The notes under the pieces are model-generated. The model worked only from the letters and a program-made list of their open reading frames with translations, did not search any database and was not told the DNA's origin. The position numbers were made by a program, and so were the translations under genes. Source: Echria macrotheca (taxonomy: Eukaryota > Ascomycota > Sordariomycetes > Sordariales > Schizotheciaceae). From it: a DNA stretch of 64,000 nt. Each line of letters starts with the position of its first letter. Position 1 is the first letter of the stretch. Positions 43,638 through 53,009 of this stretch are shown here, piece by piece. Where the stretch lies: the NCBI GenBank assembly GCA_030411725.1, contig MU839852.1, forward strand, positions 186,001 to 250,000, in the 5' to 3' direction.

Positions 43638-43719
43638 CACGCCGTTCCTTGGTCTTTTCTTTCAGATTTAATGGAATTTAATGATTATTTTGATCAAGGT
43701 ACTGCGTGGGAATGTGCCC

Positions 43720-44206
43720 ATGGCACCGACAGGTCTCAATCCTCGGGCTGCTGAATCATCGCCGGGTTTGAACATTCCTCGTACCCGCCCCGGTATTGAC
43801 AGGGCCGGATCGCAGAACAACTGGCTCCGTTAAAACCGGAAACCAGCAGGCCAGCAAACCAGCGGAGGTAAGATATTCCCATAGCTGTCCAAGTCCCAAT
43901 CTTGCTATCTATCTACTAACAACGTACCTCTAGAACACCCAAGCAACGACGGACGTAGACACAAGCGAGGGCATCGACGTACCCGATCCCTCAGAGCCAG
44001 CGCCCGAAGAGAGTACGGCCGCGGATGCTACAAATACCGGCGCGCAACCGCCCGCCACGCCCGCCGCGGACTCTGAGGCTTCGTCCAAGCCCTCGACAGG
44101 GGCGAGGTGGAGTCGGGGTAGGGCAACAACCAAGGGGACCAAGAGAAAGCGGGAGGCTACTGTCGAAGAGTCATATCCGGATAGGTACCTCGAGAAAGAA
44201 ATCTAA
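43720..44206 (+). CDS. Small hydrophilic Lys/Arg-rich protein (116 aa), unrecognised
   Basis: Best model: exons 43720..43732, 43803..43867 and 43934..44206. Intron 43868-43933 is well supported (GTAAGA, CTAAC, TAG). The first intron (43733-43802, GTCTCA donor) is weaker and the start may lie elsewhere. The last exon is clean and coding-like: Asp/Glu/Thr/Ala-rich (ESTAADATNTGAQPPATPAA), then a basic patch RGRATTKGTKRKREA that could direct nuclear import, ending SYPDRYLEKEI. No domain known. It lies between copies B and A of the unknown family. Confidence 0.5.
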
Positions 44207-45066
44207 GACGTTGACATTGGGCGGTCTGGCTTCACCAGCACTGCCGACCCAGTGTCCAACAGAGTGCCCAAATCCTCGCGTTTTGTTCTGGCAATTTCTT
44301 TATCCCATTCCCAATAATTAGAATGCCGAGTCGTCGCTTTTCTCTTCCAAACCCGACCCCGAACTCGACCAGTAGGGTCTCTCGAAAGGAATAAGGCATG
44401 AATTTCGACGTCAATTAGCTCCTGTTGATGACCCTGGGGAAGGTTGCCGTCTTCCTGCTCCTGGGACTTGCTCAGCGCGGGTCCGCTTCCAACCAGCTCG
44501 ACGGGCATCACAGAAGCTCAGTACTCAGCCGCCCCGCCCAGGTGGATTGCTCTGCTCCCTTCCATTTGCCCTTATATTTCAAGACACGCTGATCCTCTGT
44601 CAACGAATATCCCTTGGGAACAAGCTCGCTTGAATCGCTCGAGCGTAGTATTCTGGCAATCCTTTGGAGGGCTGACTCAGTTGTGTGTGGGTCCAACGAC
44701 GCGGTCGTCACATTGATCACGAAAAGAAAGTTAAAAGAAGGAAAACCCCGTCCTCGCTTCTGTCCCTGATCTTGGGAAATACAATATTGTTACAACGTGG
44801 GCGTCAACCACTATGGGAAGATGGCCTGGGAGTTCTCTAAACCATCGACCATGTACACAACCTGCCTTGAGATATATAACGACCTTTCTCATGCTCCGTA
44901 TGTCCGTACACCGCCGGTGGGCATCCAGTACAGCTGGACTTGCACCTTCTTCTCCTCCGTATTCCCTCCATCGACAATGCCCAAAGGCCGGAAACCGATC
45001 TGTGCCATCTCTTTGTAGCCCAAGACTCTTTGGCGGCAACCTCTTTCTCGTAGTTCTCGCAGTCGG
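44207..45066. other. Intergenic stretch between the small basic protein and copy A
   Basis: About 860 bp. A 43-codon coding-like piece on the minus strand (45020-44889, phrase VQVQLYWMPTGGVRTYGA) has no start and no recognised family. Otherwise nothing. Confidence 0.4.
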
Positions 45067-45885
45067 CTAAATGAATGAGATCGAATTTACCGGCTCGATC
45101 TCATACCAGCTGTTACGGGGATCCTTCGCCCAGTCGTTGAACTTTCGGCGAAGGTCGAAGTCTTCCAATGAAGCCCGACGGTACCAAGGACCCTGACGCT
45201 CGATGATGTAAGCGTATAGGGACTTGACTTTGCCCCACCCCAGCATGTGGTCATACCAGCCCAGGAGGGTCTGGTATGCGCGCGTCATATCGTGGAGAGC
45301 CTCGGGCATATTTCCTAGGGTCACACCCTCTCGCTCTAGCTGGTATGGAAGAATCGGGCGAATAGATCGTGTCTCCAAGTCGATAGCGATGTCTAATCCG
45401 TACAGCACACTTCGGACATTCTGTCTCTCGTTTTCAAAAGCCTCGATATCGGCTGCGGGTGGGAACGGGACCGACCAGGGCGGCATGGTGATGACTCGGC
45501 CCTCGTCGTCTTTGAAGGACGGACGCTCCCAGGGAAACGCCTCGTCGACTTCAATGTCAATCCGCTCGCGTTGTTGGCCCTCTCTGACCGGGATCGGTGT
45601 CCGCGCAGGCCAGTGCGCCACGTAATGGGAAGGGTAAGAATCGGGTGTCAGACGTCGAGAATTATTAGTGGGCATAAGCGAGTTGAGAGCTTGTGTAACA
45701 GGCATCAGACTGATGAGAGTATCGCCGATAACAAATGAATGCTCCCCTCCACTGTTGTGGCGTCGGTCATGGGGGCCACGCTGAGCCTGATTCCGAGTGA
45801 TATTCCCGCTCCCATCATGTCCTTGGTTGACGACAGGGGTGTTATTGTTGGTGGCACCCAAGAAGGCGAGAAAAGACCACCACAT
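45067..45885 (-). CDS. Unknown family, copy A: intact member, 272 aa
   Basis: Single coding exon from ATG 45885 to TAG at 45067. The N-terminus MWWSFLAFLGAT is short and hydrophobic, matching MWSILSRISGT of copy B. A variable polar segment (20-70) precedes the conserved core: RTPIPVREGQQRERIDIEVD, then VITMPPWSVPFPPAAD, ILPYQLEREGVTLGNMPEA, RAYQTLLGWYDHMLG, PWYRRASL, DWAKDPRNSWYEIEP. The core has no signature I know. Frequent Trp, Arg and acidic residues and a predicted mostly helical second half suggest a small soluble globular protein. A 5'-UTR intron is likely at 45940-46004 (GTATGT, CTAAT branch, CAG). Retention of one intact copy beside two damaged ones indicates a birth-and-death family. 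Confidence 0.7.
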   Translation of the reverse strand: MWWSFLAFLGATNNNTPVVNQGHDGSGNITRNQAQRGPHDRRHNSGGEHSFVIGDTLISLMPVTQALNSLMPTNNSRRLTPDSYPSHYVAHWPARTPIPVREGQQRERIDIEVDEAFPWERPSFKDDEGRVITMPPWSVPFPPAADIEAFENERQNVRSVLYGLDIAIDLETRSIRPILPYQLEREGVTLGNMPEALHDMTRAYQTLLGWYDHMLGWGKVKSLYAYIIERQGPWYRRASLEDFDLRRKFNDWAKDPRNSWYEIEPVNSISFI

Positions 45886-45960
45886 TTTCCTTTGCGAATA
45901 GATCGACTGTTGTTCTGATAGGTAGTTTATGCTAGGATACTGTATCGTGTGGATTAGTGG

Positions 45961-46155
45961 TTAATGAGGCTCTATTGGTTTGGAAATTGTACGGATGTAC
46001 ATACCGATGATGTCGCCTCTGCTCGCAAACGCTCTGTTGCTCAAAGAAGAATCACGATCGCGGCGGGGTTGCTGAATCGAGTGGGTTAGCGGTCGACAGG
46101 CTTCTCTGTCTGGAAATTGTATGTACCAATAATGTCGTCTCTGCTCGCGATGGAG
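45961..46155. repeat. Local tandem duplication in the copy A leader (unit about 130 bp)
   Basis: The stretch TGGAAATTGTA...GATGTCGCCTCTGCTCGC at about 45979-46028 recurs diverged at about 46110-46152. The first copy contains the probable 5'-UTR intron donor; in the second the donor is changed to GTACAT. Confidence 0.6.
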
Positions 46156-46576
46156 ATGTGATGGAATCGTCTTCACGTCGATGAAAGATCGGAAGTCTTG
46201 ATCGAAGAAATTCTTGACCGCTCGAAGTTGAAGGATGATGGTTTGGAGGTGAGAGTGGGAAGAGTTGAAGATGGGGAGAGAAAATTCAGGGAAGAAGGTG
46301 TGCACTAAAAAATTGTCGGCCACCTTGGGACGAAATCCAGAACGGGATCGTGAACTTCTCAACACCCCACCTGGTTCGTACCCAGCCAACAAGTTGCGTC
46401 CCTCTTTTGATTGCTCCTTCCCCGAATTGTTTTTTCCGTTCATATGCTCAAGTCCTCGGCTTCTTCACCTTGGTCCCCAGACACGTCGCCTCGACATGGA
46501 CCGCGTCGAGACCCAAGCCTCGCTTGACTTATTGCGGACGGGGAGGAGATCTCCCTTGAAAGTCTTCTTACCTGCT

Positions 46577-46586
46577 CTTTTATATA
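46577..46586 (-). promoter_or_regulatory. TATA box of copy A
   Basis: TATATAAAAG on the minus strand, about 690 nt before the copy A ATG, giving a leader of roughly 600 nt after removal of the 5'-UTR intron. Confidence 0.45.
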
Positions 46587-47295
46587 TTTCCTTCCGAGTT
46601 CCTATCAGCTTGTTTGCTTTGCATCCAACACGCCCGTCCAATCTTGTTGTTGGCCGTCCCTAAAGCCCGCCCGTATCTTGGGTTGGTGGGAGTGCTTCAC
46701 TGTTCCCTTCTAACGCGGGTATATAAGGTAGTTTACTTCCATAAGGTCACTTTCCAGCGAAGTAACATGGTTACCATCACCTACAGAGAAGTAGTTGGCA
46801 TACCTGGTATGCACCCGTCCCCCTTGGCTGACGGAGGCTTTGAGAGGGACCCTTCGCTTTAGGACACAGCAGTGTTTTTTTTATCTTCCAACTTCCGGTT
46901 GGGAATCGCCGTTACAATTCTTCCCGGGCTGGCTACGTCTTATTAACGGCGGGTATATTCAAGTTGGCTTTTTGTTTGCACTGCAGCTGGGGATGACCAG
47001 GAGCATGCGTGGTCGATTCGTTTTCGCGTCACTGTTTGCTTTTTTGCTGCACATGTTACTCATTACCACTACTGCCAACCGTCTTGAACCCTGCTAGCAC
47101 TGACTCTTTCCGTCCTACGGAATAGTCACCATAACAAACCGATATCACCGCTCCGAATCTGCCAAACAGGCAAGCAAAACCCCCAAGAAATGACCCACCT
47201 TCAACCTAAACGCCATCCACTCCCATTCCTCTTCCATAATCCATTACGATCATAATCCATTACAATTACCCATCCCCCAACCCAATCCCAATTGT
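46587..47295. other. Intergenic stretch, nothing firmly supported
   Basis: About 710 bp. It contains a plus-strand TATATAAG near 46723 and a 34-codon frame at about 46994-47095 with a hydrophobic core (FVFASLFAFLLHMLLI), too short to call. Confidence 0.4.
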
Positions 47296-48705
47296 TTAAA
47301 CCCCCTCCTCCCCAAACTCCTCATCATACATCCGATACAAACAATCCAACCAATGATCCAAAATCCGCACCGCCTCCCGAACATGTTTCCTCCTCGCCGC
47401 ATCCCCCTCCCCGCCCCTCGTCAACGGCGGCCGCATAATCTCCCTCCGACAGTTGTCAAGGGTAGCCTCGTACGCCTCGATCAGCAACAAAACCTGCAGC
47501 TTCGACATCCCCCCTTTTCCTCGTTGGTGGTGCACAAACGTGCGGCGGAGTTCGTCCGTCAGCATCTCTGCGCAGATCTGCAGGCCTACGTCGTCGCTTG
47601 TTTTATTACTAGTCGTTGTTGGTCTCTGGTGGGGCGGGAATTGGTTCCTTGGCGGGTGATTCGTCGTCGGGGTGTTGTTGTTGCGCGGAGCAGAATGTTG
47701 CAGCCGTTGTTGTTGTTGGAGCTGGAGGAAGTCAGTGTCGAGACTCCATCTCCGGTTCCTTCCCTGGCCGGCGGATGGGGCGGTGGACGGGGCTGTGCTT
47801 CCCTCCGAGGAGGAGGACGAGACGGGCGAGTGTTCGCGGTCGACGGTGGTGAGGGATGAGGAGGATGCTATTGATGACGGGCGCGGTCGGGAAGAACGGG
47901 GGGAGTCAACCCAGGGATGTGGGATTTCCGGCGGGCGAGACAGGGGGGAAGAGGGCTGGACGGTGGCGTTGAGGGATCGGTTTCCGAGGTGGTGGAGGGT
48001 GTGGGCATATTCTTGCTGCTCTCGTGGCTCCCGCGGGTCGGCGGTCGGCCGGTGCCCGGTCCATGTGGAATTCCAGTTCTCCGTTAGCCCGTCCGAGTCC
48101 CTGTCTGGCAGGAGAGAGCGGTATGACTCTGCGAGGACGGACGCCCTATCATACCGGGGAACACTGCTGTTCCGGGGCGTCGCGGCGGCATCGGCTGATG
48201 CGGAGGAGTATTTCCTGGCAATCGAGGGCGACTCCCGCTGGGTCGATCTGCCCCTCGAGGAACTGAAGTTGTCGGCCAACGGCCAGCCGGCGACGGATAC
48301 TATCGACGATCGCCGACTTGCAGATTTCTCAGGAATCGGCGGTTTAGGTTCCTCCAGGAGCGTGGCCGGGTGGTGTTTCGCCGTGAAGGCCTGGTAGATT
48401 GGCAAGCTGGGGAGGTCGGGCAAATCCGTCTTGGACGGCCGGGGCGGCCGTTGTGGTCGGGGGATGTTGTCGATCGAGGAAAACTTGTTACCCATCTTGG
48501 TCAGGTCCCAGGATGCGATGTTGCGCTCTGCGAACCGGAAGGGGGCACGCTTCTTGAGTTTGCCAGAAATGCTGCTGGCAGAGCTTGAATTCTTGTTTGG
48601 AGCTGGTTGTTGGTGCGGCGCCTTGGGGTTGTCCCCTGGTGAATAAGGGGGCACCCGGTCGATGGCGTCACGGTGTTTGAAAATGCGCGGAGTGGGAAAC
48701 GGCAT
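47296..48705 (-). CDS. Conserved-looking Ser/Pro-rich fungal protein, function unknown
   Basis: Single exon, 469 aa, from ATG 48705 (MPFPTPRIFKHRDAIDRV). Residues about 20-360 are disordered: rich in Ser, Pro, Arg and Gln with many potential phosphorylation sites, and a short Gln run (LQLQQQQRLQ). The last about 100 residues look folded and helical: DVGLQICAEMLTDELRRTF, MSKLQVLLLIEAYEATLDNC, VREAVRILDHWLDCLYRMYD. This layout, a long disordered region followed by a conserved helical C-terminal domain, is seen in uncharacterised ascomycete proteins; I cannot assign a function. It is divergent from the TBP-like gene with 855 bp between. Confidence 0.75.
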   Translation of the reverse strand: MPFPTPRIFKHRDAIDRVPPYSPGDNPKAPHQQPAPNKNSSSASSISGKLKKRAPFRFAERNIASWDLTKMGNKFSSIDNIPRPQRPPRPSKTDLPDLPSLPIYQAFTAKHHPATLLEEPKPPIPEKSASRRSSIVSVAGWPLADNFSSSRGRSTQRESPSIARKYSSASADAAATPRNSSVPRYDRASVLAESYRSLLPDRDSDGLTENWNSTWTGHRPTADPREPREQQEYAHTLHHLGNRSLNATVQPSSPLSRPPEIPHPWVDSPRSSRPRPSSIASSSSLTTVDREHSPVSSSSSEGSTAPSTAPSAGQGRNRRWSLDTDFLQLQQQQRLQHSAPRNNNTPTTNHPPRNQFPPHQRPTTTSNKTSDDVGLQICAEMLTDELRRTFVHHQRGKGGMSKLQVLLLIEAYEATLDNCRREIMRPPLTRGGEGDAARRKHVREAVRILDHWLDCLYRMYDEEFGEEGV

Positions 48706-49560
48706 GTTTGGATACAAATCGGAGGCGTTGATTTACAGCTTTTTTGCGTCAGGTCTACATCTGTAGGTAAATCGATTTCATGGACATGATGTCGGTGGTT
48801 GGGGGGCGACCCAAACTTGTTTTCTTGTAGGGAACGAACGCAGCACCGTGGTTGCGTGGCTTGGCCCGTCCCGGCCGGCCGCTGCTCTCGCTCTCGGATT
48901 CATGACCATCATCGTCATGGAGCATGCCCGGTCGGCTTTGGGCCATGCGACCGCGACGTTGGTTCGGCGTATCATGTCAGACCAAGGCATGGGAAGGGTG
49001 GGGCCCGCATGTCCATGATGCGGGCCGTTGTGCCAAGGAAAGGTAAAGTCTCCTGTTCATGCAGGTCATCGGCAGCCGAGTGATCAGAAGCCCCCGCCCG
49101 GATTGGCTGCCGTCCGCGATGCAGCACGCAGCACGCAAGTCTGATGGTGACTAAAACACAAGTGGTCAGCACCTCATCGGTCCCCGCATGCGCTGAAGTC
49201 TGGCTCAGCTGGGCTGTGTCGTGATGATCTGCTGATGGATTGTCTCAGCATGCAGCCAGCAGCCAACAAAGCTGCGCCTATCTGCAAACCATCTGCAAAG
49301 CATCCACCACCGCTATCGGTAGGGCTCTGGAGCGGGGAAGAATTGTCTGGACCCTCAAAGCCTTTGGTTCGTGAGAGATGCGTCTAGAGACAATCCCGTT
49401 GTCGTAGCATCTTTGTCCGTCTCTGACAACGTCTTTGGTCAGACATGAAACAATGCATTATCAGACACGTCTTTGTTGACAAGCTTGCATATAGGCCACG
49501 TCCTGCAGCGATAGACAGCAGATAGATCCAAGGCACAAACAACCACACTGACAAAACACA
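48706..49560. promoter_or_regulatory. Divergent promoter region before the TBP-like gene
   Basis: 855 bp without a supported gene; contains the 5' regions of the Ser/Pro-rich gene and of the TBP-like gene. The leader before 49561 is A/C-rich (CACTGACAAAACACA). No clear TATA element close to the TBP-like start. Confidence 0.4.
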
Positions 49561-50163
49561 ATGGTATCCACGAGAGCTAACCCAGGCACTCCGCGCCCGC
49601 GCGGCATCGAGATGATCAAGCACGGTTGGCCGTGCCCGTCGATCCAGAACGTGGTTGCCACGGTCAACCTCGACTGCCGGCTGAACCTGATCATGCTCTC
49701 GCAGCACGCCCGCAACGTCGAGTACAAGCCCAAAAAGTTCCACGCCGTGATCATGCGCATCCGCAACCCGCGCACCACAACCCTCGTCTTTGGCTCTGGC
49801 AAGGTCGTCATCACCGGCGCCAAGTCCATCGACGACGCCCATCTGGCCGGCCGGAAGCACGCCCGGGCTATTCAAAAGTGCGGCTACCGCACGAATTTTC
49901 TCGACTTCCGGGTGCAAAACGTCGTCGGCTCGTGCTCGGTGGGCTTCCACGTCCGTCTCGAGGGTTTTCATCTGGCCAACGTGCAGTTCGCTAGCTACGA
50001 GCCCGAGATCTTCCCGGGTCTGGTCTACCGTCTGGCTAACAAACAGGCTGTCATTCTGGTCTTCGCCAACGGGAAGATTGTGCTGACTGGCGCCAAAAGT
50101 GTCGACGCCATGTACGAGGCTTTTGCTTTGATATACCCCCTGCTGCTCGACTACCGGTTATAG
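49561..50163 (+). CDS. TATA-box-binding protein paralogue (TBP-related factor)
   Basis: Single exon, 200 aa, nearly all of it the two-repeat TBP saddle (about residues 24-200) after a short N-terminus. Repeat 1 has SIQNVVATVNLDCRL and FHAVIMRIRNPRTTTLVFGS; repeat 2 has RVQNVVGSCSVGFHVRLEGF and SYEPEIFPGLVYRL. All four DNA-intercalating phenylalanines are present (F60, F77, F151, F168), as are the paired minor-groove asparagines N30 and N120 and both TGAK turns. The TFIIB-contact stirrup SYEPELFPG has one conservative change (Leu to Ile). Elsewhere it departs from the almost invariant fungal TBP core, for example VGFHVRLEGFHLANVQF and ANKQAVILVFANGK. The divergence, lack of introns and short N-terminus argue that this is an extra TBP, not the general factor. 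It probably binds DNA; targets and partners unknown. Confidence 0.88.
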   Translation: MVSTRANPGTPRPRGIEMIKHGWPCPSIQNVVATVNLDCRLNLIMLSQHARNVEYKPKKFHAVIMRIRNPRTTTLVFGSGKVVITGAKSIDDAHLAGRKHARAIQKCGYRTNFLDFRVQNVVGSCSVGFHVRLEGFHLANVQFASYEPEIFPGLVYRLANKQAVILVFANGKIVLTGAKSVDAMYEAFALIYPLLLDYRL

Positions 50164-50628
50164 GTGAGTATTGTCTCAAGGGTAAGTATGATCAGACACA
50201 TCTAGAAACCATATAGAGAATACAACCACGGTGAGTAGAAGATCTCGTTTGGTATGTCCGATATGAATAGCGACCTGTGATTGCCATGTAAGGTGCGGAC
50301 CCACACGGGTCCATATGCTCAGGTCCCTACTCATCGCCTTGTCCTGACTTGGGCTCTCCTGGCCCCATTGGCCCGCTATTTCAATGTTGGGAGACTAGTG
50401 TTAGGTGTAAGTATCGTTCGTTGCCAGGCATGGATAGACAATGATATGGACAAAAATTCTCGGTATTTACCTACAAGTCTAATATACAATGCGGGCAACG
50501 TAACCGCTCCACAAAACGCCCTGGTCTTGTACAATACCATCCCATGCCGCCGTGCCATGCATAATCTACACAAAGGAACGCTTAGCCAGCCATGTATGCG
50601 CTTATCCGCGCTGCCGAGACATTATCGT
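50164..50628. other. Convergent 3' region between TBP-like gene and TAM41
   Basis: 465 bp. A GTGAGT follows the TBP-like stop codon directly, which could mark a 3'-UTR intron. No gene seen. Confidence 0.4.
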
Positions 50629-52278
50629 CTATTTTTCCTTGGTATCCTCCTTTTTGGTCCCGTCCTCGGCCTCGGCCTCAGCCTTTTCGGCTGCTTTCCC
50701 TTGACGGTACTTGCCCATTTTCTCCATAAGATACCGCCACGTCTTGCGGAATCCACTCGTCAAAGGCCCCTTCAACGACTGCGTTGTGGCCGGCCAGCTT
50801 ATCGACTGCTTGATGACGCTTCTAATGTACTTGCGAAGCTCCTCTGGGTCGTCCTGGGCGATGCGGCGTTCGAATCCACCACCCTCCCGGCGCTTGAACG
50901 CGATCGAGTCCTCATTCCGACTTTCGGCCATCATCTTGTCAAAGTCTTCTTGCGGAATGGCAAACTTTTTCTGATACTGGAAATAAAGACGTGATCGGAA
51001 GGCCTTGGGCAGACGGCGAACCATGTTTCCTCGCTTGATCGGGTCCATATCCTGCACCAAGTTGAGGTTTGCATCGCCCCAGACCCAGTCTTTCTCCTTG
51101 CTGCCGGGGTCGTTGAAATCGACGTTGGGGAGCGTGTCAATCAACGGAAGATACAGCCGTCGGAAGTTGGTCATGTTGTTCCCCACAATATTCTTCACCT
51201 TGCTCGGGTTCTCGGTGGGCAGCGCCATGCGCGGATCGCCAAGATAGCTTATGCCGGCAATCGTTGCGTAGAGCTGCTCCTCGGTAAACTCGGGTGGCAG
51301 AAGCAGGAGTGCGGTCCGTAGAGCAGAGAGCAGGTTCATCTGGTTCGCAAGACGGATCTTCGGGTCATCCCGCAATATCTTGACCGGCTTCTGCAAGCGC
51401 CCGGCGAGATACAAAGTATCCCACTCGGCAAGATCCTTCTCCAGCGTGTCCAGTTGAACAACGCCGTACTTGATGAGGATTCCATTGACGACAATGTAGG
51501 GGTTGAAGTAGACACCCGCGCCCCACTTGTCTTGCACGTACGAGACCGCGCCGGACCCCAGGCTCGCCAGCGACGAGTAGTGGTCGCGATGCTGCTTCAT
51601 ATTGAGCGAATGCCAGTGCTGCGTGTGGGTGACACCGAAGATAAAGTCAATCATCTTGGGCGTCCCGTTTTGCATTCTTTGAACTGCGAGCGGCGCTTTC
51701 GGATGAATCGCGCGCACTTCTTCCGCCGTCGGTACCCTGTTCGACTTGGACTGTGGGAAGACGCCTGAGCCGTACGCAAAGGCATAGCGAATCGGGGCGC
51801 GAAACTGCCATGGCACTTGCTTCAAGACCTCCTTGAACTCGGCGTCAAAGGGGATGTGCTGATTAACGCCGAAGTTGACATGCGGTAGATCCTTGAAGGA
51901 CTCGATCTTGAAGTTCGGATTCGCCTCCCAGTCCTTCAGTTCTTCCTTCTCAGAGCCGGTCTCGGAGGAGCTCGATGCTTCTTCTGCGACCGCCTTGGAT
52001 GACTTGGTGTCGCTCGTCGCCGTGTCGGTCGCCGCATCGGCTGCGGCATCGTTGTCGGCTGCCTTCTTCGCCTCATTCGCGGAATCATGGTCCTTGACAG
52101 TCGCGAATTGTCGGAAGTGAAGAGGCCGGTTTGCCAGCAGAGGGTTCAATCGTAGACGCGACGGTTGGGGGTGCGGCGCGAGGCGACCCTAAGCTCGTTA
52201 GCTCGATGACGTCCGTCGCATCCGCGCTTCCCAGCAGGTACTTACCCTCAGCAGCAGAGGGATGCGGCCCCGAGCCAT
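50629..52278 (-). CDS. TAM41: Mitochondrial CDP-diacylglycerol synthase / translocator maintenance protein 41
   Basis: Two exons on the minus strand, 52278..52246 and 52188..50629 (530 aa); intron 52189-52245 has GTAAGT/TAG and joins MARGRIPLLLR to GRLAPHPQPS, together an Arg-rich mitochondrial presequence. A disordered acidic Ala/Ser linker (about 42-95) is followed by the Mmp37/Tam41 domain: FGVNQHIPFDAEFKEVL, YGSGVFPQ (nucleotidyltransferase motif, from residue 150), MIDFIFGVTHTQHWHSLNM, GAGVYFNPYI and KYGVVQLDTLEKDLAEWDTL. The enzyme makes CDP-diacylglycerol from phosphatidic acid and CTP on the matrix side of the inner membrane, the first step to cardiolipin. The Lys/Glu-rich C-terminus is longer than in yeast. 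Divergent from MAD1. Confidence 0.95.
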
Positions 52279-53009
52279 TGCCTCGATCGCGCCGTCGATT
52301 GATCTAGGTTTTCTGGATGGCGATTCTGAGACGTCTCGGTAGTCGCAGTCGCAGCGGTGCCTGGGGAAATATCTCTGATGCTGAATTCATGGGGAAGACG
52401 ACCAAGGAAGAGCTTGCAGCTGTCGCAGGGAAGCTCATCCCGCTAAATTACTCCACGCGGGAGCGGCGGGCCTGGACACACAGACCGACATGTGGCCGAC
52501 AGCCGAGCCTGTCGTCTGTCGTGGCTGCTCGCGGGGCTGCCCATGGCCCCGCATCCGTCAACCTGTCGCTGTCGGGTACCTTACCAACTGGCAAGCCGAA
52601 TGCATGTTAAGAGGGGCAAACCGTCTGCTTGGCCGTCAGTACACTGCTTGCTTTCAGTGGGGTGAATCGAATAATCGAAAGCCATGTGAAAACCTGAACG
52701 AAAGGGTGTTTAGTTTGTGCGAGAAGATCTTACGCCGAGAGTTGGTTCATGGTTAATGGGGATACGGAAATCGAAATGAAGCAGTGAACAAAATTCGATC
52801 CGATTCGCGAGAATTATTTCCAGACAAAGAATGCCTGAAGAATTTCTTGCGAACGCTGCCTGTCCTGTGAGGAACGGGTCCTCCCTGTTTGACTTTGACA
52901 GCTAGTTGTCCGCACGGGCCACCTCAAAGCTCTGTCCAATCACTAAATGCGTCTTCTGTTCAAAGTCCTGATCGCGATCTTGCCACAAACAAGGTCTTCC
53001 ACTAGAACC
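52279..53009. promoter_or_regulatory. Divergent TAM41-MAD1 promoter region
   Basis: 731 bp between the two start codons. No supported gene; short frames only. Confidence 0.45.

Noticed and set aside
44889..45020. Short coding-like frame (VQVQLYWMPTGGVRTYGA) downstream of copy A
   Set aside because: No ATG, no splice link to copy A, whose ending matches the other family members; too short to call.
40000..46000. Secondary-metabolite gene cluster around the UGT, MFS and Zn2Cys6 genes
   Set aside because: No polyketide synthase, NRPS or terpene enzyme is present and the candidate genes are spread over 36 kb among unrelated genes.
46994..47095. 34-codon frame with a signal-peptide-like hydrophobic core
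   Set aside because: Too short, with no supporting promoter or family evidence.
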